Assembly (NCBI RefSeq): GCF_004379255.2
Contig: NC_056048.1
Location: forward strand, 496,001-560,000
Length of the DNA: 64,000 nucleotides
Source: Salvia splendens
Lineage: Eukaryota > Streptophyta > Magnoliopsida > Lamiales > Lamiaceae
Direction: 5' to 3'
Shown here: piece by piece, positions 57,793 through 64,000 of the stretch
How positions within the stretch are numbered: the first letter of the stretch is position 1
How the letters are laid out: each line of letters opens with the position of its first letter
The notes under the pieces: generated by a model
Databases searched by the model: none
What the model was told of the DNA's origin: nothing
The model's input: only the letters and a program-made list of their open reading frames with translations
Translations under genes and position numbers: made by a program

Positions 57793-59801
57793 AGAACCGA
57801 TTAAAATAGATATTTAAGGTCAGAAACCCTAAAAAGGCAGTGAGAAATGCCTTTTTTTTGTTACCGTCTATAGATACGGAAATGTGTATGTATACATGGC
57901 GGGAGTGAGTGTGTGAGCAACGAGCTCCTGTTTTTTTTTTTTTTTTATTTAATTAATTAATTTATTTATTTATATGTAGAGTGTCTACTATAAGCGGACC
58001 CTCTAATAGTCCCGCTCTTTTTGTCCACCGCCCTAACTTTTTATCCACAGTTTCAAAATTTTATTTCCGTCGCGACAGTGGATACTTTTAATAGCCCAAG
58101 CTTTTTTTCATTTATGTTAATTTAATTATAATTAAATTTATCAGACTATACGTACTTAGAAGAAAATGGCTATATGCGACCTCCGCCAAGCGCGCCGCAT
58201 TCTCCTGGGCGGCCTGGTGTTGCACCTCTTGAATCAGAGAATTCCACGCGTCATTCCACAACTTGTCCATTTCAGTCCACAAATTATAGTGAAATGAAGT
58301 TTGAGTAATGAAAAATTGGAATAGTGTGAAAATAATGAATGAAATTGGGTGTATTTATAGGTAAATGAAAGTGAATTAAAAAAAAATCGTATCTGGACCG
58401 GCACGCCTATTCGCCGCGTCCGCCTCGGACCGGCGCGTCCTTGCCCCGAAGACGCCGGATGAGACCGTCCACCCCGGAAATGTCGTCCGCCTCGGGGCAG
58501 ACGTGCTCCCCACTATAGATCGCCCCGGGATCGCCTCGGCCGGGCTTATAGGCGCGGCGATCCCATAGTGGATACCCTAACATGCCAACTATTAAACAAC
58601 TTATTAGAAATACAAGACAGCCCATTCGAAATGTCACGAAATCCCCCGCTCATCGGGGGTGAGGTTCGGGGGTGTCCTCAGCGTCGAGGAATATACCAGA
58701 GGCGGAGGAATCATAGTATTCAACTATTCATTGCGTCTAAAATTGTAGTGGGTGGTTGATGATCAAGTGGCTGATCTGGACCGTTGAATATGGCGACGGA
58801 CGGCTGAGATTGGACCGAGATGTATGAAGATTTTATTTCTTTTTGTGATGGAGACACATGGACTTGTCATCATATATGTCATCCACGTGCGAGTAAAAGA
58901 TAAACATTATCCTATGAAACTCGATAAATTCAATAAATGGTTAATGACTTAAAATCCATGCTGTAATCAATATTTTAGTTTTTTATAAAATGAAGACTAA
59001 TACTCCTAACAAATAGAATAATCAATCACTTATGAAGGATATAGGAAGTTCATTAATAACTACTGATAAATGATTCATAATTAATATTAGGAAATCTCAT
59101 TTAAACCTTATTATAGCTTGTATTAGTTTCATACTATTATTGACGACCTTATGTTAATCTTAGGAAAAATCAATTGAATTTCTTGGACAATTTAATTCTT
59201 CCATTAAAAACTAGTACTACTTGATTTGGTAGTGAAATTGTCCAAAACATGAGCCCATATATTTATTTTCATAATTATGAATCAAGGCCTATTATAAGAC
59301 ATGTAAAAGCCCTATTAAGTTGCAAGCTGTCACCTAAGAGAATCCACAGATCATCTCTCTTATCCTCACGTCCAAGCCCACACAATATAGTTACGGAGTA
59401 GTAGTATTTTTTCGAGGTTACTAAATTAAATTATTAGGTCTATTCATATATTTTTAAACAAATTTATTTATTATGTCTTTTTAGTGGTTAGTAAGGTAAA
59501 ACGAAAGCTAATACATACGTGCCAATTAAATAAATAAAATGAGGAGGAAGATACTTAAGCCTTTCTGGGCTTATTTATATCAAATTGAAAACCTATAACA
59601 AAAGAGAATCAAAATTTTGAACACAAAACATGCTTGAAAGTGATACGTCATCCAAAATTACAAAAAAATATAAGAAGATCAACTCGACACATAACAATAT
59701 CAAAGTAAGTAACATATGTAGAAATGAGCTGAAAAAGGTCAATCATCACAAAGAACAATACATGAAGTGGTTCGATTCATATTCGTATGTTCAACTATTT
59801 A
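57793..59801. other. Intergenic DNA upstream of aconitase, with one Harbinger-like MITE
   Basis: The first ~100 bp are the aconitase 5' leader or promoter. A T18 run is near 57930. The MITE at 57979-58577 is listed separately. No gene recognised. Confidence 0.55.
57979..58577. mobile_element. PIF/Harbinger-related non-autonomous element
   Basis: The ends GAGTGTCTACTATAAGCGG and CATAGTGGATACCC are inverted and of the GAGNATCCAC type. The right 200 bp are GC-rich (GTCCGCCTCGGACCGG). Minus-strand sequence at about 58268-58170 reads as a short helical peptide (MDKLWNDAWNSLIQEVQ) like the C-terminal part of Harbinger accessory proteins. About 600 bp, no intact gene; the target duplication is unclear. 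Confidence 0.55.
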
Positions 59802-60013
59802 CTCCCTCCATCCGCTGTTAGAAGTCTTATTTGAATTCGTCATGGATTTTAAGAAATAAAAAGAAAAATTGGTGAAAAAAAAATAGTAGAACGTGAGATT
59901 TATTTTTATATATTTGTTTTATAATAAAATTTGAGGAGAATGAGTGAGTGAAAAATGAGGTCAACCTACCATTTATGAATAGAGTGAACCAAGACTCCTA
60001 ATAGCGGACGGAC
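59802..60013. mobile_element. Stowaway MITE
   Basis: The ends CTCCCTCCATCCGCTGTTAG and TAATAGCGGACGGAC are inverted, with TA on both sides (59800-59801 and 60014-60015). 212 bp, non-coding. Confidence 0.88.
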
Positions 60014-60060
60014 TAAAATGGTCAACTGCAGTGGCGGATCCAGAACCCGGAAATGGCGGG

Positions 60061-60200
60061 GGAGGAATTTAAATATTAAATATTAATAAATTTAATACTT
60101 AAATATTAACAAATTTAATACTTAAATATTAATAAATATTAATATTTAAATATTAAATAGTATTTTTAATAATAAAATAATTAATATTATATTAATATTT
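60061..60200. repeat. AT-rich degenerate tandem repeat
   Basis: Four or more copies of a unit around TTTAATACTTAAATATTAA, directly upstream of the Pack-MULE. Confidence 0.7.
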
Positions 60201-60445
60201 AAGTAACACTAGCTTCGTTAATAAAATATAAGACTAAAGTCTCAATTTGGTCCTTAACATATTGCGTTTTTTTATTTTGGTCCAAAACATTATCTTTTGA
60301 ATTATTCGGTCCCTCACATTTGAAATCGAATCACATTTGGTCCATTTTGGACGGTTCCGTCAAATTTTTTACGGTTTTAATTACCGGGTCACAAATCCAT
60401 CACTAATTCGTCACTAACTGGGAGAAACTGATATGTCACTAGTCC

Positions 60446-60461
60446 TATATATATATATATA
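60446..60461 (+). promoter_or_regulatory. TATA-rich promoter of the captured THI1 copy
   Basis: TATATATATATATATA directly follows the left TIR, 66 bp before the ATG, with a CT-rich leader (ACACTCTCACTCTCCC). Position and composition fit a core promoter captured with the gene. Confidence 0.55.
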
Positions 60462-60526
60462 CACTCTCACTCTCCCTTACCAATCTCTCAAACCAAAAAC
60501 TTGTTCAAGAAATCACTGACTCACCA

Positions 60527-61411
60527 ATGGCAGCCATGGCAAAAACCACCCTCATCTCCTCCCTCTCCAAATCCCACACCAAATCCCTCTTCCACGGCTC
60601 CCCCATCCCCATCAAATCCACCCCCTGCCACATAAAATCCTCCGCCACCATCTCCACTGCCGCTTACAACCTCGACACTTTCAAATTCAACCCCATTAAG
60701 GAGTTTGTCGTCTCCCGCGAGATGACCCGCCGCTACATGACCAACATGATCACCTTCGCCGACACCGACGTCGTGGTCGTCAACGCCGGCCTCTCCTGCG
60801 CCTACGAGCTCAGCAAGAACCCCAGCGTCAACGTCGCCATCATCGAACAATCCGTCAGCCCCGGCGGCGGCGCGTGGCTTGGCGGCCAGCTCTTCTCCGC
60901 CATGGTCGTCCGCAAGCCCGCCCACCGCTTCCTCGACGAGCTCCACATCGCATACGACGAGCAGGACGACTACGTGGTCATCAAGCACGCCGCCCTCTTC
61001 ATCTCCACCATCATGAGCAAGCTCCTCGCCAGCCCCATCGTCAAGCTCTTCAACGCCGTCGCCGCCGAGGACCTCATCGTCAAGCCAAGCGGCGTCGTCG
61101 GAGTCGTCACGAACTGGGCCCTCATGTCGATAAACCACAACACCCAGTCGTGTATGGACCCCAACGTCATGGAGGCCAAGGTCGTCGTGAGCTCGTGCGG
61201 CCACGACGGCCCCTTCGGCGCCACCGGCGTCAAGCGCCTCCGCAGCATCGGGATGATCAACACCATCCCCGGGATGAAGGCCCTCGACATGAACATGGCC
61301 GAGGACGCCATCGTGAGACACACCCGGGAGGTCGTCCCGGGGATGATCGTCACCGGGATGGAGGTCGCCGAGATCGATGGCGCCACCAGAATAGTAAAGA
61401 TTGAACTCTAA
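60527..61411 (+). pseudogene. THI1: Truncated thiamine thiazole synthase (THI1/THI4) in a Pack-MULE, 294 aa
   Basis: THI1 makes the thiazole half of thiamine in plastids from NAD and glycine, donating sulfur from its own Cys. The frame starts at 60527 with a plastid-transit-like N-terminus. It keeps [40 protein letters not shown] with the sulfur-donor Cys, and [14 protein letters not shown]. Two defects matter. The dinucleotide-binding V-G-A-G-S-A-G-L-S motif reads V-N-A-G-L-S, with three residues lost. The protein also stops at [13 protein letters not shown], about 50 residues short. The last codons read through a GTAAAG donor-like site, so the end is intron sequence. The frame is otherwise open and strongly C-ending at third codon positions. 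It may be expressed but is unlikely to be a normal enzyme. Confidence 0.85.
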
Positions 61412-63060
61412 TTTGTTAAGATCTTATTAATTTGATTTCTGATTTAATTAATTGGAACTGGACAACATTTAGACTAAAGTCCCAATTAGTGACAGATTAG
61501 TGACAGATCAGTTTCTCTCAGTTAGTGACGGATTTGTGACCCGATAATTAAAACCGTCAAAAATTTGACGGAACCGTCCAAAACAGATCAAATGTGATCT
61601 GATTTCAAATGTGAGGGACCGAATAATTCAAAAGATAATGTTTTTGACCAAAATAAAAAAAAACGCAATATGTTAAGGACCAAATTGAGACTTTAGTCAA
61701 AATATAAACATGTACTATCATTTGCAAATATGTATTATTCATTTTAAAATATAAAATTATTGTAATTATTATTCAAAATCATTGTAAATATTATATACAA
61801 AAGTGATATAAGTAGAGTAGTAAATATTTAGATTTTAAAAATATTTAAAATGTTTATTTTGTTACATATAGAATGCATTGATCACAAACTATAAGTACTT
61901 TAGGATAAAAAAACTTTAACACAAGATTAAAAATGATTTTAACTAAAGAATAAAGATAACAACATACTATATGCAAATTAGCGTAAAAGTTTAGATTTTA
62001 TAAAGTATTTAAAGGTATTATTTTGATAATAAGAAGAAATATGAATTGGTAAAATAAAAAAGTAAAGAATGGAAAATATATATTCTTGTTGTGGATAGAA
62101 CCCTAGACTTCTAGTTAAAAAACCCAACAACCAAACCATTGGGCTACTACATTTTATATGACTTTTATTGAAAGCAAATAGATGGCGCCGGGATGACTTT
62201 TATATGACTTCTAGGTCGTCCCGGGGATGATCGCCACCGGGTTGGAGGTCGCCGAGATCGATGGCGCCCCCAGAATGGTAAAGATTGAACTCTAATTTGT
62301 TAAGATCGTATTAATTTGATTTCTGATTTAATTAATTGGAACTGGACAACATTTAGACTAAAGTCCCAATTAGTGACGGATCAGTTTCTCCCAGTTAGTG
62401 ACGGATTTGTGACCCGGTAATTAAAACCGTCAAAAATTTGACGGAACCGTCCAAAATGGACCAAATGTGATCCGATTTCAAATGTGAGGGACCGAATAAT
62501 TCAAAAGATAATGTTTTGAACCAAAATTTAAAAAAAAACGCAATATGTTAATGACCAAATTGAGACTTTAGTCAAAATATAAATATGTACTATCGCTTGC
62601 AAATATGTATTATTCATTTTAAAATATAAAATTATTGTAATTATTATTCAAAATCATTGTAAATATTATATACAAAAGTGATATAAGTAGAGTAGTAAAT
62701 ATTTAGATTTTAAAAATATTTAAAATGTTTATTTTGTTACATATAGAATGCATTGATCACAAACTATAAGTACTTTAGGATAAAAAAACTTTAACACAAG
62801 ATTAAAAATGATTTTAACTAAAGAATAAATATAACAACATACTATATGCAAATTAGCGTAAAAGTTTAGATTTTATAAAGTATTTAAAGGTATTATTTTG
62901 ATAATAAGAAGAAATATGAATTGGTAAAATAAAAAAGTAAAGAATGGAAAATATATATTCTTGTTGTGGATAGAACCCTAGACTTCTAGTTAAAAAACCC
63001 AACAATCAAACCATTGGGCTACTACATTTTATATGACTTTTATTGAAAGCAAATAGATTT
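61329..63060 (+). repeat. Tandem duplication (~850 bp, two copies) of the Pack-MULE right end and flank
   Basis: Copy 1 (61329-about 62182) and copy 2 (about 62213-63060) are direct repeats offset by 884 bp, joined by about 30 bp of filler that resembles nearby sequence (GATGACTTTTATATGACTTC). Each holds the last ~27 THI1 codons, the intron-derived tail, the right TIR and about 480 bp of flank. Copy 2 codes APRM where copy 1 codes ATRI. Copy 2 also lacks about 15 bp of the repeated GTGACAGATTAGTGACAG part. Confidence 0.9.
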
Positions 63061-63239
63061 CTACACTCCACGGAGGGGGCGGATATGCTATTTTTGGCTC
63101 GATTCAATGAAAAGTTTAGGCTCTCCGAACTGCCGGGAGGGGGCGACCACCCCCTCCTGCCCCCCTCCCCCCGATCAGCTAGTGACTGAAATTCCTAATA
63201 GCAGGCGAAGGGAGTAAATAGTTGACAATATTTATAATA
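61708..63239. other. AT-rich flank of the Pack-MULE, duplicated
   Basis: No gene. It contains copy 2 of the duplication and, at 63060-63230, a GC-rich stretch ending in a Stowaway-like terminus (TAATAGCAGGCGAAGGGAG) without a visible partner end. Confidence 0.55.
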
Positions 63240-63476
63240 CTCCCTAAGTCCCACTTTAGGAGTCCTGGTTTATCATTTTTTTGGTGTCCCACTTTAGGAG
63301 TCCCGGTTGGAATATTCCATAAATGGTATTAGGCCTCACATCCCACTAACCTTTTTACACTCACATTTTATTATAAAACTAATATAAAAAGTAGGACTCA
63401 CATCCCACTATCTTTTTCCACCAATTTTCTTTTATATTTCTTAAGACTCGTGTCGAACTTAAGTGGGACGATGGAG
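63240..63476. mobile_element. Stowaway MITE
   Basis: The ends CTCCCTAAGTCCCACTTTAG and CTTAAGTGGGACGATGGAG are inverted, with TA at 63238-63239 and 63477-63478. 237 bp, with an internal repeat of GTCCCACTTTAGGAGTCC. Non-coding. Confidence 0.88.
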
Positions 63477-63812
63477 TATTTGATATCTATAAATGGTGAA
63501 GTTATAAATGGTGAAGTTATGACTTATGAGATCAGTTATTAATTATTATGTCTGTAAGGATTTAATGTGAATTGCAGGCTGGATATAGATGAAAAGTCTG
63601 AATCATCAACTTGGATTTAAGTGGACCTAAATTGGAGAATGTCAGTGCTTAAAGAAAACTGGTTGAAGATGGCAACATTTCTCAAAAGAAAAACTGAAAA
63701 TTGATTTTTGGTTCTAATACTAATAGATTGTAATTAATATTTTGCTTAACCTGAAAGTAGAGATCAGTCAAGCTATTCAAGCCGTTTCTTTATCAAGTTT
63801 AAGTATATCGAC

Positions 63813-63840
63813 CTAACACTAACACTAACACTAACACTAA
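63813..63840 (+). repeat. (CTAACA)n microsatellite
   Basis: About five CTAACA units, directly against the start of the next element. It is not the plant telomere unit. Confidence 0.85.
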
Positions 63841-64000
63841 GAGCATGCGCAGCGGTGGCGTCCGTCGCCACCGCCGTCCGCGCCGCTGGCACGGACGCCA
63901 TCCGCCGCCGCTGCGCTCGCGCCGCTGGCACGGCGCTGCTCGATGTATCGAGCACGTCCGTGCCAGCGGACGCACACGTGGCGCGCTCCCATCCGTCAAC
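63841..64000. mobile_element. Left end of a PIF/Harbinger-like element (runs off the right edge)
   Basis: GAGCATGCGCAGCGGTGGCG follows TAA (63838-63840) and matches the GAGCATCCGCAATGG terminus seen at 34019. It continues into GC-rich sub-terminal repeats (GCTGGCACGG, CCAGCGGACG). The other end is outside the window. Confidence 0.65.

Larger units (their letters stand above)
60232..61698 (+). mobile_element. Pack-MULE carrying a THI1 (thiamine thiazole synthase) gene fragment
   Basis: The element is 1,467 bp. The left TIR (60232-about 60440) and right TIR (about 61472-61698) are inverted copies of about 210 bp, starting GACTAAAGTCTCAATTTGG. They share ACATTATCTTTTGAATTATT and GGTCCCTCACATTTGAAATC. 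A perfect 9-bp direct repeat AAAATATAA flanks it (60223-60231 and 61699-61707), the Mutator-like signature. Between the TIRs lie a TATA box, a short leader and a long THI1 open frame. The capture ends a few dozen bases past a GT splice-donor-like site, so genomic DNA was taken up. The inner edge of the right TIR has an extra inverted copy of the terminus (AGACTAAAGTCCCAATT at about 61471). A solo insertion of that 227-bp unit is not supported, because its flanks do not match. Confidence 0.9.

Noticed and set aside
60521..61321. Long open frame on the minus strand opposite THI1 (266 codons, Asp/Gly/Val-rich), plus a 176-codon Arg-rich frame on the plus strand
   Set aside because: Both are shadows caused by the strong C preference at third codon positions in the THI1 frame. 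They have no family features.
61472..61698. The right TIR of the Pack-MULE as an independent 227-bp MITE, because its inner edge also starts GACTAAAGTC
   Set aside because: Its direct flanks do not form a duplication, whereas the outer borders of the whole element carry a perfect 9-bp repeat.
63060..63230. A GC-rich stretch and Stowaway-like end at about 63200-63217 as a complete MITE
   Set aside because: No matching second terminus was found upstream, so only a remnant can be claimed.
63813..63840. (CTAACA)n as telomeric or interstitial telomere DNA
   Set aside because: The plant telomere unit is TTTAGGG; this hexamer is a simple microsatellite.

Overview
This window is nuclear DNA from a flowering plant, most likely a eudicot. 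The genes carry many short introns with GT-AG borders, and the protein set is plant-specific: a calcium-dependent protein kinase, augmin subunit 4, a P-class PPR protein and thiamine thiazole synthase. The space between genes is AT-rich and packed with plant transposable elements. I cannot fix the genus from sequence alone.

Region 1 (1-14181) is a GDSL esterase/lipase gene broken by two LTR retrotransposons. A Copia element on the minus strand runs off the left edge; its 5' LTR ends near 2453. A complete Ty3/Gypsy element of the Tat type (2548-13472) sits about 100 bp further on, with a perfect TATTT target duplication. Its LTRs are identical by eye apart from a 122-bp tandem duplication, with one base change, that is only in the 5' LTR. 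The long 3' part of this Gypsy element carries an intron-containing gene on the opposite strand (12509-9699).

Region 2 (14182-29202) is mostly repeats and relics: a small TIR element family, a 64-bp tandem array, a two-exon relic of an adenylate-forming-reductase-like membrane protein gene, a short non-autonomous LTR element (17268-19881), one small intact gene (20741-21019, a probable N-myristoylated protein), a three-level nest of DNA transposons (22263-26374) and a broken PPR gene (27713-29202).

Region 3 (30232-36037) holds an intact five-exon RING-H2 gene, a hAT-type MITE made of GGTATACC-like repeats, a Stowaway MITE and a PIF/Harbinger-like element that has only the Myb/SANT-like ORF.

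Region 4 (40191-57792) is a run of intact genes: CDPK (+, 8 exons), AUG4 (-, 13 exons), an LRR/RNI-like protein (+, 6 exons) and aconitase (-, 20 exons). AUG4 and the RNI-like gene are divergent, and a 706-bp MULE-like element sits in the space between their start codons.

Region 5 (57793-64000) is again repeats. Its centrepiece is a Pack-MULE (60232-61698): about 210-bp terminal inverted repeats with a perfect 9-bp target duplication enclose a promoter and a C-terminally truncated thiamine thiazole synthase (THI1) gene. The right end of this element was later duplicated in tandem (61329-63060). The empty element between AUG4 and the RNI-like gene belongs to the same TIR family.

Exon borders were worked out by hand from reading frames and splice consensus. 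Coordinates of repeat ends without a clear target duplication are approximate.
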